Positions 27,200-36,080 of a stretch of DNA of 64,000 nucleotides are shown here, piece by piece; within the stretch, counting starts at the first letter, position 1, and every line of letters starts with the position of its first letter. A program made the translations under genes and the position numbers. The notes beneath the pieces are model-generated. The model saw nothing but the letters and a program-made list of their open reading frames with translations. It had not been told where the DNA came from and did not search any database. Source of the DNA: JAJPKK01 sp963781195. GTDB taxonomy: Bacteria > Pseudomonadota > Alphaproteobacteria > Rhizobiales > Xanthobacteraceae. The stretch is taken from contig CAWAEZ010000011.1 in NCBI GenBank assembly GCA_963781195.1, positions 868,001 to 932,000 of the forward strand, read 5' to 3'.

Positions 27200-27345
27200 G
27201 TGGCCCGGATTGAACGCAGGTGAAATTCGCGTTTGCTACCGGGGAGAGGCCGGACCCGGATTTCGCCTTCAGCAAAATCCGGGCTACCTTCCCGGGTCCG
27301 CGGCAAGCCCTGTAGCCTGGATTGAACCAAGTGAAATCCGGGTTC
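27200..27345. repeat. Three REP-like copies, middle one inverted
   Basis: A ~34-bp element (pattern GTAGCCCGGATTGAACgnAGTGAAATCCGGGTT) appears at 27200-27233 and 27312-27345 on the plus strand and at 27254-27287 on the minus strand, each degenerate. The ends CCCGGAT/ATCCGGG can pair. They fill the gap between chrA and the convergent molybdenum hydroxylase. Confidence 0.7.
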
Positions 27346-27389
27346 GCCGAACGGATGGGCGGATGACCGCCCATCCGAAACGCGCCGTC

Positions 27390-29615
27390 TCAGCCGAGCG
27401 CCTGCTTCACCCGGTCGGGCGTCATCGGCGTGTGCCGCAGCCGCACGCCGGTGAGCTCGGCGACCGCATTGGCGATCGCCGGGGCCACCAGCGGGGTCGC
27501 CATCTGGCCGACCCCGGTCGGGTGGTTGTCGGTCGGCACGAGTTCGATCGCGATCTCCGGGATCTCGTTCATGCGCGGCACGTGATAGTCGTAGAAGTTC
27601 AACTCCTGCACCGCGCCGTCCGCGATGGTGATGCGCTCGCTGAGCGCGAAGCCCAGGCCGTAGATGACGCTGCTCTCGGTCTGCGCGAGGATGTTGTTGG
27701 GCTGCACCGTGATGCCGGGATCGAGCGCCGTCCACACCTTCGGCACCCGCAGCGCGCCGGTCTTGCGGTCGAGCACGACCTCGACCGCAAGCGCGATCTG
27801 GGTCCCCGAATAGTTCATGTAGGTGAAGCCGAGCGCGCTGCCGTTCCGCTTCTTGTCCCACTCCGCCATCTGCTTGACCTTGTCGATGATGGCGAGCGCA
27901 CGCGGGCTCGACTTGACGAGGTCGCGCCGGAACGTCGCCGGGTCGATGCCGCGCTTGCGCGCAAGCTCGTCCATGAACAATTCGATCGCGAAGATATTGG
28001 TGAGGTGCGCGATGCCGCGCAGGCTCGAAGTCCGCAACCCGCTCTCCCGCGGCACCGCCTCGCCGAGCCGGTTGGGGATCTCGTAATACGGCGCATCGAG
28101 GCCGTTATACGCGATGCCGTCGCGGCCCTTCTGGCGCGCGAACCGCACCGGGTCCTGGAACGCGGTCACCTCGTCGCAGGCTTTGCGATGATGGAACGCG
28201 ACGAACTTGCCCGCGGCGTCGAAGCCGGCCCGCAGATAATGCGCGGAGAGTGGATTGAAGCGGCCGTTGTGGACGTCGTCCTCCCGCGTCCACATCACCT
28301 TGACCGGCTTCTTCACCGCGTTGGAGAGCACCACCGCGTCGTGGACGTATTCCTCGTCGCGATGGCCGCGCCGGCCGAAGCCGCCGCCCATCAGCATGTC
28401 GTGATAGACGATCTTGTCGGGCTTGATGCCGAGCGCATTGGCCGCGACGTCGACCGCGATGGTCTTCGACTGCACGCCGCACCACACCTCGCAGGCGTCG
28501 CCCGCGGGCGACACCGAAGCGACCGCGTTGAGCGGCTCCATCTGGGCGTGGTAGACGAGATCGTTGCGGTAGTCGGCCTCGATGATCGTCGCCGCCGTCT
28601 GCAGCGCCGCCGGCGCATCGCCCTGTTTTCCCCACAGCTTGGTCGGCTGGGACATGTCCCGCGCCGCCGCGGCGAAAGCGACCAGCGCCTTCTCGCTGTC
28701 GAAGCCCCAGGCCTTGCCGGTCCGGGTCCAGGTCACGTCGAGCGCCGCCTTGGCATCGAACGCCGCCCACGGCTTCTCGGCGATCACGCCGACGCCATAG
28801 GGCAGCCGCACGATCTGCAGGACGCCGGGCACCGCCCGCGCCTTGGCGTCGTCGATCTTGTCCGGCGCCGCGCCCTCGACCGGCGCGCGCAGGATCGCGC
28901 CGTAGAGCATGCCCGGGACCTGGACGTCGATGCTGTATTGCGCGGTGCCGTTGACCTTGAGCGGCAGCTCGACGCGCATCACGTCGTGGCTGATGAGGCG
29001 GAACTGCTCGGGCTTCTTGAGCTCGCTCTCCGCGACCTCGGGCGCCGTGTCCGGCACCTGCGCAAAGGCGGCGATCTCGCCATAGGAGAGCCGGCGGCCG
29101 GTCTTCTCGTGAATCACCACGCTCGGTCCGGTGGTCAGCTCCGCGACCGGCACGTTCCAGTGCCTGGCCGCATTCGCCAGCAGCACCTTGCGGACCTGCG
29201 CACCGAACAGGCGCAGCTCCTTGAAGTACGAGGTCACCGCATTGCTGCCGGCGGTGTACATGTAGCCGAAGCCCGGATTCTTGTAGAGTTCGTCATTGGG
29301 CGGCGCCACCACCACGCGCACCTTGGCCCAGTCGGCGTCGAGCTCTTCGGCCAGGATTAAGGGCAGCGAAGTGAGCGACCCCTGCCCCATCTCGGCGGCC
29401 GGCGACATGATGGCGACGGTGCCGTCGGTCGAGATCGCGACCCACGGGCTCAGCGCCTTGCCGGAGCCGTCGGGGCCGATCGCCGCCGCGACGGCCTCAT
29501 CGCCGCGCGCGAGCGCGAAGGCGAACGAGAACCCGGCGGCGCCGACCATGAAGTCGCGGCGCGACGGCGCCGGATGCGGGACGTTGTCCGAGACGCGATC
29601 GATGTGGATGGTCAT
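27390..29615 (-). CDS. Molybdopterin-binding large subunit, IorB/xanthine dehydrogenase family (catalytic Glu replaced by Gln)
   Basis: 741 residues from ATG 29615 (GGAGG upstream). A Tat signal (SRRDFMVGAAGFSFAFALAR) marks export with the cofactor in place. Moco-binding segments include EMGQGSLTSLPLILAEELDA and LMGGGFGRRGHRDE. Near the C-terminus the family's GxGE, which carries the catalytic glutamate, reads TGVGQMATPLVAPAIANAV, so Gln (CAG) replaces Glu. It pairs with the [2Fe-2S] subunit ending 3 bp upstream of its start. No FAD subunit is nearby, as in isoquinoline oxidoreductase-type enzymes. Confidence 0.88.
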   Translation of the reverse strand: MTIHIDRVSDNVPHPAPSRRDFMVGAAGFSFAFALARGDEAVAAAIGPDGSGKALSPWVAISTDGTVAIMSPAAEMGQGSLTSLPLILAEELDADWAKVRVVVAPPNDELYKNPGFGYMYTAGSNAVTSYFKELRLFGAQVRKVLLANAARHWNVPVAELTTGPSVVIHEKTGRRLSYGEIAAFAQVPDTAPEVAESELKKPEQFRLISHDVMRVELPLKVNGTAQYSIDVQVPGMLYGAILRAPVEGAAPDKIDDAKARAVPGVLQIVRLPYGVGVIAEKPWAAFDAKAALDVTWTRTGKAWGFDSEKALVAFAAAARDMSQPTKLWGKQGDAPAALQTAATIIEADYRNDLVYHAQMEPLNAVASVSPAGDACEVWCGVQSKTIAVDVAANALGIKPDKIVYHDMLMGGGFGRRGHRDEEYVHDAVVLSNAVKKPVKVMWTREDDVHNGRFNPLSAHYLRAGFDAAGKFVAFHHRKACDEVTAFQDPVRFARQKGRDGIAYNGLDAPYYEIPNRLGEAVPRESGLRTSSLRGIAHLTNIFAIELFMDELARKRGIDPATFRRDLVKSSPRALAIIDKVKQMAEWDKKRNGSALGFTYMNYSGTQIALAVEVVLDRKTGALRVPKVWTALDPGITVQPNNILAQTESSVIYGLGFALSERITIADGAVQELNFYDYHVPRMNEIPEIAIELVPTDNHPTGVGQMATPLVAPAIANAVAELTGVRLRHTPMTPDRVKQALG

Positions 29616-29617
29616 GC

Positions 29618-30073
29618 TCACGCCTCCTTCGCGGCGCGCTCGATGGCGCGGACGATGCGCGGATAGGAGCCGCAGCGGCAGATGTTGGTGCTCATGTGCG
29701 CGACGATCGCGGCGCGGTCGGGCTTCGGATTGTGCGCCAGCAGGTCGACGGCGCTCATGATCTGGCCGGACTGGCAGTAGCCGCACTGCGGCACCCGCTC
29801 GGCGAGCCACGCCTTCTGCACCGGATGGGAGGAATCGGACGACAGGCCTTCGATGGTGGTGACCGACTTGCCGACGACCTGCGACACCTGGGTCTGGCAC
29901 GAGAACGCACGCTGGCCGTCGATGTGGACCATGCAGGCGCCGCACAGGCCGGTGCCGCAGCCGAACTTGGTGCCGCTGAGCTTGAGCTCCTCGCGAATCA
30001 CCCACAGCAGCGGGGTTTGCGGCGGGGCGTCCGAGTGCGCCTCCGTGCCGTTGATTTTGAACTGGAAGGCCAT
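29618..30073 (-). CDS. [2Fe-2S] small subunit of a molybdenum hydroxylase (IorA type)
   Basis: 151 residues. The N-terminal plant-type ferredoxin domain has CGTGLCGACMVHIDG plus a later Cys (SCQTQ); the C-terminal helical domain has QCGYCQSGQIM and NICRCGSY for the second cluster. It carries electrons from the molybdenum subunit encoded 3 bp downstream. It has no signal peptide and presumably travels with the Tat-tagged large subunit. The ~290 bp upstream, to the ceramidase-like gene, hold no other gene. Confidence 0.92.
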   Translation of the reverse strand: MAFQFKINGTEAHSDAPPQTPLLWVIREELKLSGTKFGCGTGLCGACMVHIDGQRAFSCQTQVSQVVGKSVTTIEGLSSDSSHPVQKAWLAERVPQCGYCQSGQIMSAVDLLAHNPKPDRAAIVAHMSTNICRCGSYPRIVRAIERAAKEA

Positions 30074-30363
30074 CTATTCCTCCATTGCTCCCAAAGGATT
30101 CGGACGATGCCGCCATGGCATTGGCGCCGAAGAGGCTTAGCCGGGTGGACTTAAGTCTAGTCCGTTCCGTTGCTAAAGTGGAGCGCCAAGCCGGACAAGG
30201 GCAAACCCGGCCGCGCACCGGTGATCACGGCAAGGTGAAGAAACGAGGGGCAACGCGAACGGGCAGAAATTTTCCGGTTCGCGCGCTGCGCAGGGTCTGT
30301 ACGCAGCAGATTCTCTGCAGCGAATTCTCTCACGGGGTGCTCACTCTGCGGAGGCCGTGAGGA

Positions 30364-31035
30364 TCACATCTCATTTGGCGCGCCGGCATCCGGCGCGACG
30401 ATAGCGGTGCGCAGCAGGACGTAGAGCACGGCGGCGTTGAGGAGGTGCCACGCGAAATGGGTCCCGAGCGGAAACGCCGGGCACAGCGCGAGGTCCGAGG
30501 TGCGCAACGCGAGCGAGACCGCAAACAGCAGCGCGGCGACGGCAAGGCCCCGCTGCACGTGCTGCGCCCCTCTTTGCAAGGCCGCAACGGCCGCGACCGC
30601 GATCAGCGCCGCCAGCGCCGGCAGATAGCCGGCCGAACCGTTGAGCCACCGCGGCGGCGCCAAGGCCGACAGTGCCTGGGCCGCGACCGCGTAGGCGATG
30701 ACGATGCCGACCGCCGCGACCACCGGCACGCGCAGGAAGCGCCGCAGCGCCAGCAGCAGATAGCCGTAGATGAACGCCGCGATCGGGATGACGTCGGCGA
30801 AAATCGCGCCGCGGGTCGCCACGGTGTGGAACACGAACGATCCCACGCCCACCGCGACGACCGCCAGGATCAGCGCGAGCGTCGGCCCGTCGTCGCTCCC
30901 ACGCCGGCGCCACAGGACGAATGCGAGTCCGGCGGCCAACAGGAACGCGGCGTTGGAAACCGCGTTGGCGGGCTCCGACCAGAACGACGGGCCGGTGCGC
31001 TCGCAATAGAGATCGATCGGCGTCGACCATGCCAT
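30364..31035 (-). CDS. Ceramidase-superfamily membrane protein
   Basis: 223 residues from ATG 31035. Conserved features of the alkaline ceramidase/CREST superfamily are visible: ERTGPSFWSEPANAVSNAAF at the N-terminus, SFVFHTVATRGAIFADVIPI in the middle (His and Asp) and THFAWHLLNAAVLY at the end (two His), with about seven hydrophobic segments between. The family uses a zinc ion to cleave amide bonds of lipids. The bacterial substrate is unknown. The start has no clear ribosome binding site. It lies 51 bp after a Bug receptor gene. Confidence 0.75.
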   Translation of the reverse strand: MAWSTPIDLYCERTGPSFWSEPANAVSNAAFLLAAGLAFVLWRRRGSDDGPTLALILAVVAVGVGSFVFHTVATRGAIFADVIPIAAFIYGYLLLALRRFLRVPVVAAVGIVIAYAVAAQALSALAPPRWLNGSAGYLPALAALIAVAAVAALQRGAQHVQRGLAVAALLFAVSLALRTSDLALCPAFPLGTHFAWHLLNAAVLYVLLRTAIVAPDAGAPNEM

Positions 31036-31086
31036 CACTGTCTGATCGCCAATGTCCGGCCGCCCGGCATGGGGGGCTCGACGCAA

Positions 31087-32070
31087 TCAAAGCTTCGGGA
31101 TTTTCGCGTCCGCGATCACCTTGGACCATTTCGCGATGTCGGCCTTGAGCCGCGCCTCGATCTCCTCGGGCGGACCGGCCTGGGCGACGATGCCGAGGTC
31201 GAGCAGGCGCTGCTTGACCTCGGGGTCCGCCACCACTTCGCGGACAAGTTGGTTGAGTTTCGCGATGATTTCCGGCGAGGTGCCGGTCTTGGCGAACAGC
31301 GCGTTCCAGGACGTCACGATGTAGCCGGGAGCACCGAACTCGTTTGCCGTCGGCACGTCCGGCAACATCGGCGAGCGCTGCTCGCCCGACATCGCGAGCA
31401 CCCGCAGCTTGCCGTCCTCGAGGCCCGATTTCACCGTCGCATAATACTCGGCGAGAAGCTGGACGTCGTTGCGGAACAGCGCGATCAGGGCTTCCGGCGC
31501 GGTGCGGTAGGTGACGATGGTGAAGCTGTCGCCGGATATCGAGCGCAGCAGCTCGCCGCCGAGATTTTGCGTACTGCCGACGCTGATGGTCGCGACATTG
31601 AGCTTGCCGGGATTGGCTTTGCTGTCCTTGAGGAAGTCGCCGATCGTGCGATAGGGCGACGCGGCATTCACCGCCAAAGCGAGATCGAAGGTGCCGAACG
31701 CCGAGATCGGGACGAAATCCTTGACCGGGTCGAACGGCAGCGATTTGAACAGCGGCACGCTGATGGCGCTGCCGTTGGTCAGGATGGCGAGGGTGTAGCC
31801 GTCGGCGGGCGAAGACAGCACCGTGCGCGCAGCGGCGATGCCGCCGGCGCCAGGCTGGTTGTCGACGATGATGCGCTGGCCGAGCTTGTCGCCCAGCTTT
31901 TCGGCCACCAGCCGTGTGGTGATGTCGGCCATGCCTCCGGCGGCGAACGGCAGGACCACCCGCACCGGCCGGGTCGGATAGGTGTCCGCCGCCCGCGCCG
32001 GACTTGCAACCAGCGCGAACGACGCGACAAGAACGCAAACGAGCGCCCGCAGGCGATGGGTGGTGGTCAT
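31087..32070 (-). CDS. Bug/TctC family tripartite-carboxylate receptor
   Basis: 327 residues from ATG 32070 (GGGAGG upstream). The signal peptide ends near ARAAD; then YPTRPVRVVLPFAAGGMADI and IIVDNQPGAGGIAAARTV are the strand-1 and PGAGG motifs of Bug receptors, followed by FAKTGTSPEIIAKLNQ. Bug proteins bind carboxylates or amides in the periplasm; about half lack a TctAB partner and some act as sensors. No TctAB genes are in the window. Its position between two molybdenum hydroxylase pairs suggests a related aromatic or N-heterocyclic ligand (inference). Confidence 0.9.
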   Translation of the reverse strand: MTTTHRLRALVCVLVASFALVASPARAADTYPTRPVRVVLPFAAGGMADITTRLVAEKLGDKLGQRIIVDNQPGAGGIAAARTVLSSPADGYTLAILTNGSAISVPLFKSLPFDPVKDFVPISAFGTFDLALAVNAASPYRTIGDFLKDSKANPGKLNVATISVGSTQNLGGELLRSISGDSFTIVTYRTAPEALIALFRNDVQLLAEYYATVKSGLEDGKLRVLAMSGEQRSPMLPDVPTANEFGAPGYIVTSWNALFAKTGTSPEIIAKLNQLVREVVADPEVKQRLLDLGIVAQAGPPEEIEARLKADIAKWSKVIADAKIPKL

Positions 32071-32221
32071 GGCGATGCGCCTCCCTTGCATCACGGCCAA
32101 GCCCGCGCGATCGGGGAGCTTCGGCCTTTGAACTTTTTCTGGCAGAGACGGCGGTGTGGCGCAATCGGCCGTATCGCCACGTGCGCAGCGGCGTTCGTTG
32201 GCCATGCACGCCTTCCTTTCC

Positions 32222-32340
32222 CCGTCTTGGCCGGGCTCGTCCCGGCCACCCCGATAGTAGGGCTACAGCGGTCACTCCCGCAGGAGGACGCGGGCGCGCG
32301 ATACGATCGGAGTTGCCGGGACAACGAGCCCGGCGATGAC
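32222..32340. repeat. REP-like palindrome pair
   Basis: Two arms about 29 bp long (32222-32250 and 32313-32340, GGCCGGGCTCGTCCCGGCC and its partner) face each other about 62 bp apart. Each arm can also fold on itself. They lie between two leftward operons. Confidence 0.6.
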
Positions 32341-32400
32341 GCAGAAATAATGGCGGTAGCCCGTCGAAGTCGCGCTCGGGCTCAATTGCTCCCAGCGGCC

Positions 32401-34623
32401 TTATCCCAGCGCGGCCTTCACCCGGTCCGGCGACAGCGGCAGGTCGCGCAGCCGCTTGCCGGTGGCGGCGGCGAAGGCGTTGGCGATCGCCGCCACCGCG
32501 GGGCCCTGCGAGCCTTCGCCGGAGCCGAGCGGCTTCTCGTCGGGGCGGTCGATCAGCACGACCTCGACCTTGGGCGCCTCGGGCATCGTCAGGATCGGAT
32601 AGCCGAGCCAGTCGCGCGAGGTGATGCCGCCGCGGTCGAACCGCACGTGCTCCTTGAGAGTCCAGCTCGTCGACTGGACGATGCCGCCCTCCATCTGGTT
32701 GGCGAGACCGTCCGGATTGATGATCTGCCCGGAATCGACCGCCGCATAGGCCCGCGGCACCGACACCTTGCCGGTGGCGGGGTCGACCTCGAGATCGACG
32801 ATCACCGCCACATAGGTGGCAAGCGTCTTGTACTTGGCGAACCCGATGCCGCGGCCGCGGCGGCCGTCGCCCTTTTCGCCGGGCTTCCAGCCGGCCTTCT
32901 TGGCGACCGCTTCGACCACCGCGCGGGCGCGCGGGTCTTTCAGGTGGGCGAGACGGAACGCGACCGGGTCGGCGTTGGCGGCGAGCGCGAGTTCGTCCAT
33001 GAAGGATTCCGTCGCGAACACGTTGGCATAGGCGCCGAGCGTGCGCAGCGCGGACACCCGCAGCGGCATCTCCTTGATGAAATGGCTTACCACCCGTTGG
33101 CGCGGAAAGTCATAGAGCGGCACGGCATTGCGGTCGCCGCCGCCGGCCGGCATGGGCAGCGTGCGCGGCGGCGCCGGCGGCTGCGGCTCGGCGAGATACC
33201 AACTTGCCAGGAGATTGTTGCCCCCCGGCTCGCTCGGCCGCGTCGAATGGGTGTTGCTGAACACGTCGTAGTTCCAGTCGACGACGCGCCCCTCCGGCGA
33301 CAGCGCCGCCTTGGTCTTCATGACCATGGCCGGCCCGAACGGCTCCCAGCCGAACTCGTCGCCCCGCATCCACTGCAACCGCACTGGCCGGCCGGCGGGC
33401 GCCGCACGCGCCAGCAGCGCCGCATCGAGGGCGACGTCGTCGGCGGCATTGTGGCCGTAGCAGCCGGAGCCTTCCTGATGAATGCAGTGCACCTTGTCGG
33501 CCGGCAGCTTGAGGCCCATGGCGAGATTGCCGCGCAGCGGGAATACGCCTTGCGAGTGGGTCCACACCGTCATCTTGCCGTCCTGCCACTGCGCCACGGC
33601 ACAGGACGGACCGATCGAGGCATGGGCCATGTAGGGCTTGCGATAGGTCGCCTCGATCACCCGGACGCCATCGGGCGGCGTGCCCTGCTTCTCGCTGATG
33701 ACCTCGGCGGCTGCCGGCAGGGACATCAGGTGGTCGTAGATGCCGGCCTCGTCCGGCAGCGGCGGACCGGCGAGCCATTTCGCGCTCCTGGCGAGCGCGA
33801 CGCTCGCCCGGATCGCCTGCTCCTCGCGCGCGGCGATGACGCCGAGGAAGCTGCCGTCGCGCACCACCGCGACCACCCCCGGCATCGCCTTGACGGCGGC
33901 CTCGTCGATCGACTGCAGCTTGGCGCCGTATTGCGGCGGCCGCACCACGCGCCCATGGAGCATGCCGGGCAGCCGCAGATCCTGCACGTAGGCCACGCCC
34001 CCCGTGACCTTGCCCGGAATGTCGAAGCGCTCGATCGGCTTGCCGACGATTTTGTGGGCGGAGGGCGGCTTCGGCCGGACACCCGGGTCGACCTCGCGAT
34101 GGAGGTCGGCGGCGCCCGCCAGTTCGCCATAGCTCACCTTGCGGCCGTCCGGTGCGCCGATCACGCCGTCGGCGACCGTGAGGGTGGCGGCATCGACGCC
34201 GAGGTGCGCGGCGGCGAGACCGAGCAGGATCTGGCGCACCTGGGCGCCGGCGAGGCGCAAGGCCACGCCGCTATACTCGATCGACTGGCTGCCGGAGGTC
34301 ACGCCTTCATTGGGCGTCTTCTCGGTGTCGCCGGAAATGAGGTGAAGGCGCGCCAGCGGCAGGTCGAGCTCTTCCGCCGCGATTTGCGCGAGCGCCGTGG
34401 TGACCCCCTGCCCCAGCTCGACCTTGCCGGTGCAGACCGTCGCCATGCCGTCCGGATGGATGCGGATCCAGGCGTCGAGCATGCGATTCTGGGCAAGGCT
34501 GCCGGGCAGCGGCGCCGGCTGCTGCGCCAGCGCCGAAGAGATGTCGAGGCGCGGCGCCAGGGTGAAGGCGACCACGATGCCGCCGAGGCCGGTGGCGAAG
34601 TCGCGTCGTGAGATCACGTTCAT
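32401..34623 (-). CDS. Molybdopterin-binding large subunit, xanthine dehydrogenase family (second copy)
   Basis: 740 residues from ATG 34623. A Tat signal (SRRDFATGLGGIVVAFTLAP) and mature Moco segments (KVELGQGVTTALAQIAAEEL, GSGCYGHNAADDVALDAALL) are present. The C-terminal LGSGEGSQGPAVAAIANAF keeps the catalytic Glu, unlike the paralogue at 27390-29615. TATYVAVIVDLEVDPATGKV is a usual family segment. It starts 1 base after the stop of its [2Fe-2S] subunit. Substrate unknown; the IorB/nicotinate or aldehyde oxidoreductase branch is likely. Confidence 0.88.
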   Translation of the reverse strand: MNVISRRDFATGLGGIVVAFTLAPRLDISSALAQQPAPLPGSLAQNRMLDAWIRIHPDGMATVCTGKVELGQGVTTALAQIAAEELDLPLARLHLISGDTEKTPNEGVTSGSQSIEYSGVALRLAGAQVRQILLGLAAAHLGVDAATLTVADGVIGAPDGRKVSYGELAGAADLHREVDPGVRPKPPSAHKIVGKPIERFDIPGKVTGGVAYVQDLRLPGMLHGRVVRPPQYGAKLQSIDEAAVKAMPGVVAVVRDGSFLGVIAAREEQAIRASVALARSAKWLAGPPLPDEAGIYDHLMSLPAAAEVISEKQGTPPDGVRVIEATYRKPYMAHASIGPSCAVAQWQDGKMTVWTHSQGVFPLRGNLAMGLKLPADKVHCIHQEGSGCYGHNAADDVALDAALLARAAPAGRPVRLQWMRGDEFGWEPFGPAMVMKTKAALSPEGRVVDWNYDVFSNTHSTRPSEPGGNNLLASWYLAEPQPPAPPRTLPMPAGGGDRNAVPLYDFPRQRVVSHFIKEMPLRVSALRTLGAYANVFATESFMDELALAANADPVAFRLAHLKDPRARAVVEAVAKKAGWKPGEKGDGRRGRGIGFAKYKTLATYVAVIVDLEVDPATGKVSVPRAYAAVDSGQIINPDGLANQMEGGIVQSTSWTLKEHVRFDRGGITSRDWLGYPILTMPEAPKVEVVLIDRPDEKPLGSGEGSQGPAVAAIANAFAAATGKRLRDLPLSPDRVKAALG

Positions 34624-34624
34624 G

Positions 34625-35092
34625 TCAGGTCCTCCCCATTTCACGGGATGCCCTGAGCACGGCGCGGATGATGCGATTGTGGGTGCCGCAGCGGCATAGA
34701 TTGTCGGCGAGGCCCTGGCGCACGTCGGCTTCGCTGGGATGCGGGTTGGCGTCGAGCAGCGCCTTGGCCGACATGATCATGCCGGCGATGCAGTAGCCGC
34801 ATTGGGCCGCCTGCTCCTCGATGAACGCCTTCTGCAGGGGATGGAGCTTTTCCAGCGTGCCCAGCCCTTCGAGCGTGGTGATCTCGGAATTTCCAACCGA
34901 TCCGAGATCGGTGATGCAGGAGCGCACCGGCTTGCCGTCCACCAGCACCGTGCAGGCGCCACACTGGGCGAGACCGCATCCGAACTTGGCGGCGTTCAAA
35001 GCGAGATCGTTGCGCAGGACGTAGAGCAGCGGCGTGTCCGGCTCGGCCGGCACCGCGCGCGCCGCGCCATTGACTTTGATGCTGACGGCCAT
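34625..35092 (-). CDS. [2Fe-2S] small subunit of the second molybdenum hydroxylase
   Basis: 155 residues from ATG 35092. Cluster motifs are complete: KFGCGLAQCGACTVLVDG with a later Cys (RSCITD) for cluster II, and QCGYCIAGMIM with NLCRCGTHNRI for cluster I. It is translated with the large subunit that follows after one base. A TetR gene ends 102 bp upstream on the same strand, so the operon may start from a promoter in that gap or be read through from the regulator. Confidence 0.92.
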   Translation of the reverse strand: MAVSIKVNGAARAVPAEPDTPLLYVLRNDLALNAAKFGCGLAQCGACTVLVDGKPVRSCITDLGSVGNSEITTLEGLGTLEKLHPLQKAFIEEQAAQCGYCIAGMIMSAKALLDANPHPSEADVRQGLADNLCRCGTHNRIIRAVLRASREMGRT

Positions 35093-35194
35093 CCTTGGTC
35101 CTCGTGAATTGCCCCGGCTCGCGTGCCGGACCATTTTGCCATTTTGCGACGCCGCGGCGGCGGCGTCGAGGCCCTGCGTTCCAAGACCCTGCGC

Positions 35195-35845
35195 TCAATG
35201 GGCGCGGCAGCCGTCGAGGAACAGGCGCACGGCGGCGCGCAGCCGCTGCTCCTCGTGCGCCGCCGGCTCGCGTCCGGACAACAGCGCGAGGGTGCGCGGA
35301 ATGCCGATCACGAGGATGGCGAAATGCTCCGCGCGGGCGCGCGCCTCCTGCGGTCCCGCGGCGGCGAGCTCCGGATAGCCCGCCAGCACCGCAGCGATGA
35401 GGTCCCACAAGCGGTTGCGGGCGATGAAATGTTTCGCCAGCTCAGGGAATTTCGGCGCCTCGGCGATGAACAACCGGTGGAAGGCGAGCGCTTCCGGCCG
35501 CAGCACCAGGTCGAGCAGGCGCCGGCCGAACGCAAACAGCCCCTCCTCGACATCCCCGGGCAGCGGCTCGCTGACCTGGAGGGTGCCCATGGCGTCCTCC
35601 ATCAGCCGCTCGATGGCGGCGACGAACAGAGCCGCCTTGTCGGGATAGCGGGCGTAGATGAAGCCCTTGGCGACGCCGGCGCGGCGGGAAATCTCGTCGA
35701 CCGACGCGCCCTCCCAACCCTTTTCGAGAAACACGCGGAACGCGGTCTCGATCAGGCCGCGATGCCGGCGCTCGGCTTCCTCCCGGGTCGGTCGCCCGCC
35801 CGGACCCCGCTTGAACTCGCTCCCTTCCAACGCCCGGTCCGTCAA
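35195..35845 (-). CDS. TetR family regulator
   Basis: 216 residues if it starts at TTG 35845, chosen because GAGGAG lies 8 bp upstream; no ATG lies near. The helix-turn-helix is typical (LIETAFRVFLEKGWEGASVD, EISRRAGVAKGFIYARYPDK). The ligand domain ends at CRAH. It is divergent from the HlyD-ABC exporter at 36081 and upstream of the second molybdenum hydroxylase, so it could control either; the divergent exporter is the usual target of such regulators. Confidence 0.85.
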   Translation of the reverse strand: MTDRALEGSEFKRGPGGRPTREEAERRHRGLIETAFRVFLEKGWEGASVDEISRRAGVAKGFIYARYPDKAALFVAAIERLMEDAMGTLQVSEPLPGDVEEGLFAFGRRLLDLVLRPEALAFHRLFIAEAPKFPELAKHFIARNRLWDLIAAVLAGYPELAAAGPQEARARAEHFAILVIGIPRTLALLSGREPAAHEEQRLRAAVRLFLDGCRAH

Positions 35846-36008
35846 ATCCAAATCTCCTCGCCGGTACCGCGGATCTCGCCGGGCCTCCCGCGTCCCGTAA
35901 GCCCGCTGCGGCAGAACGAATGCGCAGCCATGCGCGTAAGTGGGCCTGCGTTCCGCATGCACCTGCGGCATCACAATCGTCCCCTCAGCGGGAACCGACC
36001 TTGCCGAG

Positions 36009-36051
36009 TCACCTCATCGGTGATAATGCAACGATACAGTTCGGTTACAAT
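36009..36051 (+). promoter_or_regulatory. Possible operator and -10 box upstream of the exporter
   Basis: TCACC-tcatc-GGTGA (36009-36023) is a short inverted repeat, and TACAAT (36046-36051) is a fair -10 box 29 bp before ATG 36081. No clear -35 is seen. This divergent gap is where a TetR operator is expected; assignment is tentative. Confidence 0.3.
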
Positions 36052-36080
36052 AGGTCAAGGGCCGAACCCAAGGGGAACCG

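Noticed and set aside
30445..34611. Very long open frame (over 1300 codons) on the plus strand
   Set aside because: It lies antisense to four well-supported genes and its translation has no domain or signal; an effect of GC-rich codon use.
36009..36023. Firm assignment of TCACC-N5-GGTGA as the TetR operator
   Set aside because: Half-sites of only 5 bp and off-centre from the promoter; kept only as a low-confidence site.
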